From contig JBHEKU010000271.1 in the NCBI GenBank assembly GCA_041859205.1, positions 1 to 18,153 of the forward strand: a DNA stretch of 18,153 bases. Direction: 5' to 3'. The translations under genes were made by a program, and so were the position numbers. The DNA is from JAFDZO01 sp041859205. Lineage in GTDB: Bacteria > Bacteroidota > Ignavibacteria > Tepidaquicellales > Tepidaquicellaceae. Shown here one piece after another: positions 1 to 7,717 of this stretch; positions within the stretch are counted from its first letter, which is position 1; every line of letters begins with the position of its first letter. The notes under the pieces are model-generated. The model was not told the origin of the DNA. It saw only the letters and a program-made list of their open reading frames with translations, and made no database searches.

Positions 1-43
1 TGCGTATCGTCTCCACAGTCAGCATCTCCTCATTTCCCTCCAT
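1..43 (-). CDS. istA: IstA-like IS21 transposase, N-terminal fragment cut by the window edge
   Basis: The first codons of a minus-strand frame read MEGNEEMLTVETIR before running off the left edge. IstA-type transposases commonly begin with an ML-T-x-E-x-I/V-R stretch leading into a helix-turn-helix, and this fits. Two ATG codons are possible: position 43, or position 25, which starts at MLTVETIR. A GGAGGG about ten bases upstream favours the start at 25. Only about 14 residues are visible, so no catalytic DDE residues can be checked. The call depends mostly on the adjoining IS21-type terminal repeats. Confidence 0.5.
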   Translation of the reverse strand, partial: MEGNEEMLTVETIR

Positions 44-81
44 GGCGTTCAGTCGAACGACCTTGAAGGGCTTGTCGGAGG

Positions 82-137
82 GGGTCAATTTTCGATGCCG
101 ATTACTGCGAGAGGTGGGTCATTATTGCATGCCGATT
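82..137. repeat. Two direct terminal repeats of the IS21-like element
   Basis: The 22-base units at 82-103 and 116-137 match at 18 of 22 positions. Both begin GGGTCA and end ATGCCGATT on the plus strand, and their starts are 34 bp apart. Multiple direct copies of such a unit near each end are the usual transposase-binding sites of IS21-family elements. The outer copy ends four bases before the candidate CA terminus at 140-141. Confidence 0.6.
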
Positions 138-170
138 CACATACCTGGGAGAAGGGTTGGAAAAGGCTCC

Positions 171-509
171 CTAGTTCTTCATCCGCAAATCCATAATGAT
201 ATTCTGCCCGATCCAGCTTGTGAGATAAGTCATTGCATACTGAATTACTCCCTGCAGCATAAGAGTACCGAAAAGAATAAGCATAATAGTCTGCAAACCC
301 GGTATATCTTTGTTCGCAATTTTATCATCGATAGCTATAGGAGTAAGCCTCGGTCGTACAGCTGCAAGCGCTGAAACAGTTATTGTGAGAAAAACTGCAA
401 GCACAATATAACGCGTATACGGTTTGAAGTAAGCAATAAGCCTCTTCAGTAAATATGAATCGAGTTTTTTATGTAGCTGTTCGTCGTTTTTTGTTTTTAT
501 CTCTGCCAA
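171..509 (-). pseudogene. ABC exporter half-transporter, truncated by the IS-like block
   Basis: This is the N-terminal part of a fused membrane/ATPase ABC exporter. About 111 codons are present where the family has about 600. The frame starts at TTG (509), which is forced: a TAA lies at 513-515 and the first internal ATG is 75 codons later. Two hydrophobic segments are visible, about residues 34-51 and 71-95, followed by the conserved QNIIMDLRMK stretch where the first cytoplasmic loop begins. The match ends there; AAC and a TAG stop follow, inside the GC-rich foreign block. No nucleotide-binding domain remains in the window. It lies 13 bases downstream of the other ABC gene, so the pair probably formed a heterodimeric exporter of the MdlA/MdlB or TM287/288 type. 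A non-functional product is likely. Confidence 0.75.
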
Positions 510-522
510 GTGTTAACCGTTT

Positions 523-2274
523 TTAAGATTCCTGTATTTCTTCTTCAAGTAATTGTTTCTGATATAAGTCGTAGTATATTCCGCCCAATGAAATTAATTC
601 GTTATGCGTGCCCTGTTCTTTTATGACAGAGCCGTCAAGCACAATAATATTGTTTGCATTTTTTATAGATGAAATCCTGTGTGAAATTATAATGCTCGTT
701 CTGTTCTTCATAACTTTTTTCAGTTCGTTCAGAATTTCTTCTTCAGTATGGGTATCAACCGCTGAAAGCGAATCGTCTAAAATTAATACTTTGGGATTTT
801 TATAGATAGCTCGTGCAATGGAGGTACGCTGCTTTTGTCCGCCGGATAATGTTATTCCGCGCTCACCGACTACAGTCTGGAATTTCTCCGGAAACTGTTC
901 AACATCTTTATAAATCGAAGCAGATTTTGCTGCTTCAATAACTTTATCGTAATCTAAACTATCATGCGAGTATGCAATATTCTTTTCAATTGAAGTAGAG
1001 AATAAAAATGATTCCTGCGGAACAACTCCGACTGCTTCTCTGAGAGTCCTCAAAGGAATTTGTTTAATACTCTTGCCGTCTATTAAAATTTCTCCTTCTG
1101 AAATATCATAAATTCGTGAAAGCAGATTTATCAATGTTGTCTTTCCGCTTCCGGTATGACCTATAATTCCTAATGTTGTGCCTTTATTAATTTTAAGATT
1201 TATATTTTTCAAAACATCAGTATATCCGGAAGGATATTTAAAAGATACATTTTTAAATTCAATCTCACCTTCAATATTATCTAAAGTAATTTTATTATCT
1301 GTTTCTGAGTTATCTGCAATATCCGGTTTCATATTCATTACCATCATAAGTCTTTGCATAGAAGGCGCAGCTCTTTGCGTCAGATTTATAATCCAACCGA
1401 ATGCAATCATTGGCCAGGTAAGAAGCCCGAGGTAAATTAAGAATGTCGAAAGATTTCCGAGTGTAAGTCTGTTATTAATAATTTCAATACCGCCAAAATA
1501 AATTACGAGCACAAGTGAAACACCTGTTAACAAGTACATCATAGGAAAAGAAAACGATTGTACTTTTGCTAGCGATAAATTTTTTCTGAAGTAATCACGT
1601 GAGATATCGTAAAACTCCGCTATCTCGTTCTTCTCTCTTATATAGGATTTTACAACTCTGATACCTGATAAATTTTCCTGCGCTTTTGAAGTAAGGTCAG
1701 CAAAAGATTCTTTTACTTTTAATGAGCGCGCATGTGTCATCCTACCGACTTTGTAAACAATAAAACTAATAAGCGGGAGAGGGGAAAGCGCTACCATTGC
1801 AAGAAAGGGATTAATATATAGCATAACAGAAACGGTAAGCAATGTGCGGAAGAAAGTCTGCACAGTATACATAATTCCGGGACCTACAAATTCGCGGATA
1901 GAATTAATATCATTGGTTGCCAGCGCCATGATATTGCCTGTTGAATTTTTGTTAAAAAAATCTCTCGGCATATTAACAATGTGGCTGAAGAAATCAAATC
2001 GCAAATCATTTTCAATTTCACGTGATACAACAATAATATGCTGCCTTACCATATAGAGGAAAAATCCTCCTATGAGAGCGGCAACGATTGCCATTCCGGA
2101 ATAAAAAATAATTTGTGATGAAGTTACCCCTGATTTGATGGCATCAATTCCGTTACCGACTATTAGCGGAAACAATGAACTGAAAGAAAGAGAAAGGACT
2201 ATAAAAATAAATCCCAGCGTTAATTTCTTTTTATATTTTTTTATATAGGGGAGTAGACTTAAGAGTGATTTCAT
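523..2274 (-). CDS. ABC exporter ATP-binding/permease protein, degenerate-site subunit (MdlA-like)
   Basis: This 583-residue half-transporter has six predicted membrane segments in residues 1-300 and a nucleotide-binding domain from about 335. Visible motifs are Walker A GHTGSGKT (372-379), Q-loop Q420 in VVPQESFLF, signature LSGGQ (476-480), Walker B ending LILDD (D500, D501) and the H-loop H532. The usual catalytic glutamate after Walker B is aspartate (D501), in ILDDSLSAVD. That pattern is known from the degenerate-site subunit of heterodimeric exporters such as MdlA and TM287. It should therefore need a partner with a complete site, and that partner is the broken gene 13 bases downstream. 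The likely role is export of a hydrophobic compound or lipid across the inner membrane; the substrate cannot be read. The start is ATG at 2274, 73 bases after the preceding gene on the same strand. Confidence 0.9.
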   Translation of the reverse strand: MKSLLSLLPYIKKYKKKLTLGFIFIVLSLSFSSLFPLIVGNGIDAIKSGVTSSQIIFYSGMAIVAALIGGFFLYMVRQHIIVVSREIENDLRFDFFSHIVNMPRDFFNKNSTGNIMALATNDINSIREFVGPGIMYTVQTFFRTLLTVSVMLYINPFLAMVALSPLPLISFIVYKVGRMTHARSLKVKESFADLTSKAQENLSGIRVVKSYIREKNEIAEFYDISRDYFRKNLSLAKVQSFSFPMMYLLTGVSLVLVIYFGGIEIINNRLTLGNLSTFLIYLGLLTWPMIAFGWIINLTQRAAPSMQRLMMVMNMKPDIADNSETDNKITLDNIEGEIEFKNVSFKYPSGYTDVLKNINLKINKGTTLGIIGHTGSGKTTLINLLSRIYDISEGEILIDGKSIKQIPLRTLREAVGVVPQESFLFSTSIEKNIAYSHDSLDYDKVIEAAKSASIYKDVEQFPEKFQTVVGERGITLSGGQKQRTSIARAIYKNPKVLILDDSLSAVDTHTEEEILNELKKVMKNRTSIIISHRISSIKNANNIIVLDGSVIKEQGTHNELISLGGIYYDLYQKQLLEEEIQES

Positions 2275-2347
2275 ATGAACTATTACAAATTACAACAAAA
2301 ATCCGACGTATTTAAGTCCAAAAGAGTAGTTGGAGTTTACTGTAATG

Positions 2348-4429
2348 CTATGAAAGGTTATTCCTTTTTCTTAGGAACCATTCTAAACAGAGAGAAAAAA
2401 TCAAAAGAGATAAAAAGTAAAGATTAAATTTTAGATTAAAATCTTTTCGTGAATCATTTTTTTGTATCTGAGATGAATTTAATGAATCGAGGTAGTTTTC
2501 TATTTGTCCTTTAGAGTAAGAGGTAAAGTTTCTTCCGTTTGTGGCTGTTGCTATTTCAGATAAAATAGTTTTATCTGAGTTTGTCTTTTTGAATTCAAAA
2601 TTATTTTCATCAACTTGAAGTCTTGCATTAGAGGTCTCCAATAGATTCCCGTTTGATAAAAGATCGGCAGTGAATTTATAATCTCCTTTAACTGAAGGAG
2701 TAAATTTTCCTTCGAAATAATCGGCAGATATTTTATTCAGTTCTATTTCTTTGCTGAAATCTTTTGAGTTAATTTTTACTTTGATAACAGTAGCCATTAT
2801 CTCTTCAAAGTTTTTTAAACGCGCTTTTAAAATTACTTCATCGTCAACTCCTACAATGCTTTTTGAGAGTTCAAAATCCATAATTTTCTTTTTATCTTTT
2901 GATGAGATAGAAATTATAGTAGATGAAAGCAGTTTATTAAACACCGGAGAAAAGTCATTCTGTTTGTTAAGTCTTAACTTATAAAAACCATGGAATAAAA
3001 ATGCAGCAGAGTTCTTATCATTTGTATTTAGAATGACCAATGAAGGCTGTGAATTTTTTGAATTAATAAGAATGCTCTCTGCCCCTGGTTTTGCGCTGTA
3101 TGAACCTGAATTTGTAAACACAGACGGAGCGGAATTGATAGAGCTTAAATCCGTACTCTTTAAATATTCCGAGTTTGAATTTGTTACTAATTTTAACTGA
3201 GTCTCAACTTCGTTATTTGATGAACTTGTTATCGATACAGGTAAATTGTCGCTGAACAATGATAGCTTTGAATAATCTGTATTTCTGCTTTCAATAAATA
3301 TCAGCGGAGTTTTGTATTTATCAATTGAAGCTTTTATTTCATTAAGGAGCGAGGCGCTTGTCTGCTGTACCGGGAAGCCGGAGAACACAATGGCATCGAA
3401 ATCTTTATAGTTGTTTGCAGAGGGCTCGTAAAACTCATTTGCAGATTTTTGTGTCTGATAGGTAACCTGAAAATTATTTATTGCTGAGAGCTGCTCTTTC
3501 AAAAATGCGAAGTCAGCAGAAGGTCCGCCTCCATAAACAAGAATTTTAAATTTGTTGTTCAGATAATTTATAAAAAAATAATCTGTATTATTCTTGTTTG
3601 TGATCTCGCCTGTTACTTCAACAATTTCTATTTTATATTTTTTAATGCCTTCTGTACCGGATGATATGGTAAAGTCTGCTTCGTATAAATTATTTTTATC
3701 GGTTACCGTAATTGTTTTAGACTCTATTAAAGTCTCTTCCTCATATAGACTCACTTTCAAATTCTCATTAATCCTGTATGAATTTATTTCGGCTTTGACT
3801 GAAACCTTGCTATCGATAAATGCAGTTGAGTTCACATAGATGTTTTTCACCAAAGCATCTTTCTTTTGAGCTGTATCTCCTATAAGAACGTATGAAAACG
3901 GCACATTGAAAGATTTTGCAAGCTCAACAGGATTTCCGCCTTCATTAAAAATGCCGTCGGATAGAATATTGATAGAATTTATATTCTGAAAATTGCTTAA
4001 TGCGCTCAGCGTTTTGAATAAATTTGTTGAGTTAGTGTTTGTAGTTATTTTTGAAATTGAATCTATATCGTTATGTTTTACCTCATTTAATAAACCGTCA
4101 CTGAAATAATAAAAAGTATTTTTTGCCGGGATTTTATTTTTTATATAATTCAATTCATCATTTCTTCTGTTCTCAATCTCAAGACTTCCTGAGGCATCAA
4201 TTAAAATTGTATTTTTAGCATCATTGGAATCCGAGGTAACAAAAGATAACACGGGAGTAAGAAACAAAAGCAAAATAAAAAATATTGAAAAAAATCTTAT
4301 TGCCGGAAAAATATATTTTTTAGGTGATTCAAGATTGGATTTTCTATAATATAAATAGGCAGTTCCGCCGGCAATAATTGCCATTAGAATTAAAAAAACT
4401 ATATTGCCTGATCTAAGATAGATATCCAT
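2348..4429 (-). CDS. Membrane-anchored von Willebrand A-like protein of unknown function
   Basis: The 693-residue protein has two N-terminal membrane helices (about 8-27 and 41-62) and one C-terminal helix (about 668-686) followed by EWFLRKRN. The large middle part should therefore face one side of the membrane, probably the periplasm. A vWA/MIDAS-like fold is suggested by DASGS (78-82), T135 in STNLF and D158 in ILSDG, which match the three metal-site positions. After about residue 290 the segment KILVYGGGPSADF resembles the class I glutamine-amidotransferase-like region of large envelope proteins with this architecture. BatA-like or GATase-like membrane proteins share the helix-helix-vWA-helix plan. 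The ATG at 4429 lies 28 bases after the hairpin that follows surA. No MoxR ATPase is visible nearby. The biochemical function is unknown. Confidence 0.7.
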   Translation of the reverse strand: MDIYLRSGNIVFLILMAIIAGGTAYLYYRKSNLESPKKYIFPAIRFFSIFFILLLFLTPVLSFVTSDSNDAKNTILIDASGSLEIENRRNDELNYIKNKIPAKNTFYYFSDGLLNEVKHNDIDSISKITTNTNSTNLFKTLSALSNFQNINSINILSDGIFNEGGNPVELAKSFNVPFSYVLIGDTAQKKDALVKNIYVNSTAFIDSKVSVKAEINSYRINENLKVSLYEEETLIESKTITVTDKNNLYEADFTISSGTEGIKKYKIEIVEVTGEITNKNNTDYFFINYLNNKFKILVYGGGPSADFAFLKEQLSAINNFQVTYQTQKSANEFYEPSANNYKDFDAIVFSGFPVQQTSASLLNEIKASIDKYKTPLIFIESRNTDYSKLSLFSDNLPVSITSSSNNEVETQLKLVTNSNSEYLKSTDLSSINSAPSVFTNSGSYSAKPGAESILINSKNSQPSLVILNTNDKNSAAFLFHGFYKLRLNKQNDFSPVFNKLLSSTIISISSKDKKKIMDFELSKSIVGVDDEVILKARLKNFEEIMATVIKVKINSKDFSKEIELNKISADYFEGKFTPSVKGDYKFTADLLSNGNLLETSNARLQVDENNFEFKKTNSDKTILSEIATATNGRNFTSYSKGQIENYLDSLNSSQIQKNDSRKDFNLKFNLYFLSLLIFSLCLEWFLRKRNNLS

Positions 4430-4457
4430 TCGGTAAGATTTATGAATGAAAAATATG

Positions 4458-4482
4458 GGCGCTCCTGAAATTCAGAAGCGCC
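4458..4482 (-). terminator. 25-nt intercistronic hairpin downstream of surA, possible intrinsic terminator
   Basis: The outer arms GGCGCT and AGCGCC pair perfectly and an inner CTGAA/TTCAG pair continues the stem. The single interruption is C4464/A4476 on the plus strand, which becomes a G-U wobble in minus-strand RNA, so the structure is built for the transcript of surA. Minus-strand sequence after it is CATATTTTTCATTC, T-rich but not a clean T-tract. It starts 11 bases after the surA stop and ends 28 bases before the next ATG. It could be a partial terminator or an mRNA-stabilising element. Confidence 0.55.
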
Positions 4483-4493
4483 GGAGAGGGATG

Positions 4494-5786
4494 TTAAAAT
4501 CTTGTATCTATGTATATTGTTTCACGCATATCGTTTATCCATTTATCAAGCTCTTTTCCTTCTTTAAACTGGTCGGCAAGTCTTTTTATCTTTTCATAAT
4601 CACCTTCGATAGTAAGTTCGTGTTCAGGTGTTTTACTTATTACTTTTATAATTTCATATCCGAAATCTGTTCCGTTAGTTGTAATTCTAACAGGGTCAGT
4701 TATACCGCCCATTGATACAGAGTTAATCCTTTCAATCACTGCGCTATCAAGCTGCTCTGTTCCTATCGGTCCGATGTATCCGCCTTTAAGTTTTGTACTT
4801 TCATCTTTGGAGTATTCCTTCGCTGCATCTTCAAATGTAATCTGTCCTGACTGAATTTTCCCTTTTAAATCAGTTAAGAATTTTATCGTCTCTAAATCAG
4901 ATGACTCAAATGTTGGAAACTTCACTAATATATGCTGAGTGGTAAACCCGTCGCCTTTTTTATCAATCAATTTTATTATATGATATCCGAACTGTGTCTC
5001 TACTAAATCGGAAACTTCACCCGGCAATAGAACTAATGCAGCTTCTTCGAATGGCTTTACAAAACTTCCTTTTTTTACGTATCCGAGATTTCCGCCCTGA
5101 ATCGCTGAAAGAGAATCATCTGAATTTCTCTTCGCAAGCTCTGAGAAATCTACTCCTTTTTTCACGCTGTCTAATATCTGCTTAGCTTTATCCTTTGCCC
5201 AGTTTTTTTCGGCATCACTTACTTTTCTTTCAATGTATATATGAGCAATTTCAAATTCCTCAGTTGCGCGGGGTAAGCTGTCCCGGTATGTCTTATAGAA
5301 CTCTCTTACTTCACGATCTGTTGATTTTACTCCGCTTCCGAATTTCTGACGTTTCAGTCTTTCCGTCATCATTCTTTTTTTCAGGTCTTCTTTAAGAAGC
5401 ATTCTGATTTTCACAATGGACATTGCATATATTTCTTCAAGTCTTGATTGTGAACCGACCTGCTCTATAAGAGATTTTATCCTGTTATCAAGCTCTTTAG
5501 TTACTTCTTCGTCACTAACTTCTATACTGTCCTGCTGGGCTTTTGCCAGAATGATTTTATCGGTAATAAGACTGTTGAATATTTCCTGAGCCAATGCCGG
5601 AGGGATTTGTGTCAGCTTATTTTGTCTGGCATATAACGATAGCTGGTATTGTAAATCAGATTCTAAAATGATTTCATTTCCGACTACTGCAAGAATTCTA
5701 TCGCCTTCCTGCTGTGCAAAACTATTGATAGGGAAGTAAAGACTGATAAGGATAATCGGGAATAAGAAAAGTTTTATAAGTTTCAA
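4494..5786 (-). CDS. surA: SurA-like periplasmic chaperone / peptidyl-prolyl cis-trans isomerase
   Basis: This protein escorts unfolded outer-membrane proteins through the periplasm and contains parvulin-type isomerase modules. From the TTG at 5786 it has 430 residues, close to the usual SurA length. Domains in order are a signal peptide (1-24, MKLIKLFLF...SFA), a SurA N-terminal chaperone region (about 28-157), parvulin 1 (about 177-273, with H182 in EIAHIY and FGYHIIKL) and parvulin 2 (about 280-390, TTQHILV, FGYEIIKV). The second domain has E where parvulins usually have H in the FGxHIIK motif, so it may be weakly active or inactive. The frame can be extended to a TTG at 5825, but that would put the start inside a hairpin and add charged residues before the signal peptide, so 5786 is preferred. 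No ATG is available. Confidence 0.88.
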   Translation of the reverse strand: MKLIKLFLFPIILISLYFPINSFAQQEGDRILAVVGNEIILESDLQYQLSLYARQNKLTQIPPALAQEIFNSLITDKIILAKAQQDSIEVSDEEVTKELDNRIKSLIEQVGSQSRLEEIYAMSIVKIRMLLKEDLKKRMMTERLKRQKFGSGVKSTDREVREFYKTYRDSLPRATEEFEIAHIYIERKVSDAEKNWAKDKAKQILDSVKKGVDFSELAKRNSDDSLSAIQGGNLGYVKKGSFVKPFEEAALVLLPGEVSDLVETQFGYHIIKLIDKKGDGFTTQHILVKFPTFESSDLETIKFLTDLKGKIQSGQITFEDAAKEYSKDESTKLKGGYIGPIGTEQLDSAVIERINSVSMGGITDPVRITTNGTDFGYEIIKVISKTPEHELTIEGDYEKIKRLADQFKEGKELDKWINDMRETIYIDTRF

Positions 5787-5813
5787 ACGTAAAAAATTGA
5801 TTTTAAAAATAAA

Positions 5814-5838
5814 GTGATGCCGCAATATGCAGCATCAC
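5814..5838 (-). terminator. 25-nt intercistronic hairpin upstream of surA, possible intrinsic terminator
   Basis: Arms GTGATGC and GCATCAC flank an inner GCA-ATA-TGC. The one plus-strand mismatch (C5821/A5831) is a U-G wobble in minus-strand RNA. Downstream on the minus strand comes TTTATTTTTAAAATC. It lies 35 bases after the stop of the foldase gene and 27 bases before the preferred surA start, almost the same geometry as the hairpin at 4458-4482. Confidence 0.55.
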
Positions 5839-5873
5839 TACTTTATACTAACAAAAATAAAATTTGTTCAGTT

Positions 5874-7631
5874 CTAATCTTTGAATGCTTCCATCAGAAC
5901 TTTTTCATTTATCTTAACAGGGTATTTTGTTCTCAGCCTGTTTACGTATTCGTTTTCAAGCTCTTTAAATTTTTCCTGTTGAAGCGTATTGGATATTTCC
6001 GCTTTTACATCGTCAAAAGCTCTTATCTTAGTTTCATTATTTTCTGTGTACTGGTATTTTGTTTTATTTGCATCATAGTATTTCATCATATCTTCGTTTG
6101 TGATTTTTATCTTGCTCCAAAGTTCTTCCTGATCGATTTTAAAGCTTAATAAACCGTTCTCATATTCAGTAAGAAGCTCGATATAGTCAGCATCTTTTTC
6201 AATTTTATCCTTTATAGCCATAGCATTTAATATCGGGAGTTCTGAAGCTCCGTCTAAAAGTTTTTTTACATTTTCAGCATTTGCAAAACTATTAGAAAGG
6301 TCTCTGTTTCTGTTGTAGAAAGTTACAATATCTTCCACTTTAATAGTGCCGTCTTTAAAAGTAGCTATTGTTTTTTGTCTATCAGATGCAGAGAAGAGGC
6401 TATCGAAATTATAACTTCCGATTGTTTTAGTCTCATCGAATTTTGATTTTACAAAATTGAATGCATTATCATCCATTTTAAAATCAAGATTCTTTTTAGC
6501 GTTCTCAATATATTTTGCATACTCATCTTTGAATGCTTTGCCTTTTTTATAATCCTGCTTTAAATTGTCTTTTTGTTTATCGAAAGATGAATATTCTTTT
6601 ACTTCGGTTAATTTAATAATATGCCAGCCAAACTGTGTTCTAACTAAGCCTGAAACCTGTCCCGGTTTTAAAGTGAAAGCAGCACTATCAAATGCCTGAA
6701 CCATTCTTCTTCTATCGAAGAAACCTAAGTCACCGCCTTTAGGGGCTGAACCCGGATCCTGAGAGAATTCAGTTGCCAGTTTAGCAAAATCTTCACCGTT
6801 CTTTATTCTATCAAGTATAGATTTAGCTTTATTATAGTTGCCGATAGAATCGACTGTATTTCCTAAGCTGTCTTTTGTATCCTGTAATAAAATATGTGAA
6901 GCACGGATAGATTCAAATCTTGGTCTTTTATCAGTAAGCTTTACAATGTGCAGACCGTACATTGTTCTTCTTGGTTTTTTTGAGAAGTCACCGACTTTAA
7001 GAGAATAAACTTCTTCTTCAAATTCAGGAACTGTCATTCCTGCGGTAAAGTAGTAGAGGTCTCCGTTGTTTTGCTGTACAGTAAAGTCATCAGAATATTT
7101 TTTAGCAACCGTAACAAAGTCAACGCCGTCTTTTAATTCTTTAATCGCATCGTCAGCTTTTTTATATGCTTTGATTGAATCTTCAGCATTTGCAGTCTGC
7201 GGCAGATTAATTAAGATATGAGAAGCTCTTACTTCATACTTCTTCATATCATATAGGTCTTTTATGTGCGGCTCAACAATTTTTTTATCAATTAAAAACG
7301 CTGAGAGAAAATTTTTCTTGTATTCATTTATATCATTCTGAATATCAGCTGATGCAAGCAGACCTCTTTCTCTGGCATCTTTTACTTTAAGTCTGAACTT
7401 AATTAACAGGTCAAGAAAATCTTTCCTATCCTGCAGAGATTTGCTTCTGGCAGAATCGATATTAGGATTTGATTTGAGGAACTGCTTTTCATATTCGTAT
7501 AAGTAAATTTTTTCGTTTCCAATCTCAGCCACAACCTGTTTTTTCTTCATTGAAGAACAGGCAACAATCATAGTAACGGATGAAAGCAATAAAAAAGTTA
7601 AAAACTTAAAAGCATAACTGTTTTTAGTCAT
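5874..7631 (-). CDS. Parvulin-type peptidyl-prolyl isomerase lipoprotein (PrsA/PpiD-like)
   Basis: The 585-residue protein begins with a lipoprotein signal: a hydrophobic stretch ending in MIVAC, with the modified cysteine at residue 25. It should be lipid-anchored in the periplasm. A short helical N-terminal region is followed by parvulin 1 (about 133-233, RASHILINL to YGLHIVKL) and parvulin 2 (about 243-342, RASHILLQD to FGWHIIKL). Both domains keep the two histidines typical of active parvulins and the GGDLYYF/GGDLGFF core. The remaining 240 residues are charged, probably helical, and not recognised. ATG at 7631 is chosen over a TTG at 7640 because it directly precedes the signal sequence. 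It heads the leftward gene series with a surA-like gene next, so a role in outer-membrane protein folding is likely. Confidence 0.85.
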   Translation of the reverse strand: MTKNSYAFKFLTFLLLSSVTMIVACSSMKKKQVVAEIGNEKIYLYEYEKQFLKSNPNIDSARSKSLQDRKDFLDLLIKFRLKVKDARERGLLASADIQNDINEYKKNFLSAFLIDKKIVEPHIKDLYDMKKYEVRASHILINLPQTANAEDSIKAYKKADDAIKELKDGVDFVTVAKKYSDDFTVQQNNGDLYYFTAGMTVPEFEEEVYSLKVGDFSKKPRRTMYGLHIVKLTDKRPRFESIRASHILLQDTKDSLGNTVDSIGNYNKAKSILDRIKNGEDFAKLATEFSQDPGSAPKGGDLGFFDRRRMVQAFDSAAFTLKPGQVSGLVRTQFGWHIIKLTEVKEYSSFDKQKDNLKQDYKKGKAFKDEYAKYIENAKKNLDFKMDDNAFNFVKSKFDETKTIGSYNFDSLFSASDRQKTIATFKDGTIKVEDIVTFYNRNRDLSNSFANAENVKKLLDGASELPILNAMAIKDKIEKDADYIELLTEYENGLLSFKIDQEELWSKIKITNEDMMKYYDANKTKYQYTENNETKIRAFDDVKAEISNTLQQEKFKELENEYVNRLRTKYPVKINEKVLMEAFKD

Positions 7632-7676
7632 TTTGAACAATATGGAATTTTTTGATTTGAAAATAAGATAGCATAA

Positions 7677-7705
7677 ATTTTACTGATTTTAGCTAAGAAT
7701 TACAA
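7677..7705 (-). promoter_or_regulatory. Leftward promoter candidate for the foldase/surA series
   Basis: On the minus strand TTGTAA (7705-7700) and TAAAAT (7682-7677) are separated by exactly 17 bases. Counted the Bacteroidota way it is TTG-N20-TAAAATTT. Transcription would begin near 7670, leaving a leader of about 40 bases before the ATG at 7631. AT-rich DNA gives such matches by chance, so confidence is moderate. Confidence 0.4.
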
Positions 7706-7717
7706 GTCAGCTAAAAT
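7686..7717. promoter_or_regulatory. Inverted repeat overlapping the leftward promoter, possible operator
   Basis: ATTTTAGCT (7686-7694) and AGCTAAAAT (7709-7717) are perfect 9-bp inverted copies separated by 14 bases, with centres 23 bp apart, about two helical turns. One arm lies just upstream of the candidate -35 and the other in the -35/-10 spacer. That position suits a dimeric regulator, but no regulator gene is in the window. Confidence 0.35.

Larger units (their letters stand above)
1..176 (-). mobile_element. IS21-family insertion sequence, one end (partial)
   Basis: Read on the minus strand, this block starts next to the broken ABC gene, shows two direct copies of a roughly 22-bp repeat typical of IS21-family termini (TCGGCAT followed by TGACCC), and then enters a reading frame resembling the IstA N-terminus. 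Its GC content is about 53% by hand count (94 of 176), clearly above the host genes beside it. IS21 elements usually end in TG...CA; the outermost candidate TG is at 141, as TGTGAATCGG on the minus strand. The exact junction lies somewhere between 141 and about 176. The rest of the element, including most of istA and any istB, would lie left of the window. Family assignment rests on recalled terminal-repeat and IstA patterns, not a database match. Confidence 0.65.

Noticed and set aside
147..171. GGGAG/CTCCC hairpin as a terminator or att site
   Set aside because: Only five pairs around a 15-base loop and no T-tract; it is within chance expectation.
42..374. Rightward 110-codon open frame over the left end
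   Set aside because: It runs through the IS terminal repeats and antisense to the ABC gene, and its translation resembles no protein; it is a shadow frame across the junction.
5786..5825. Longer SurA-like start at TTG 5825
   Set aside because: It would begin inside the 25-nt hairpin and put MRHHFIFKINFLR in front of a complete signal peptide; TTG at 5786 gives a normal signal sequence.
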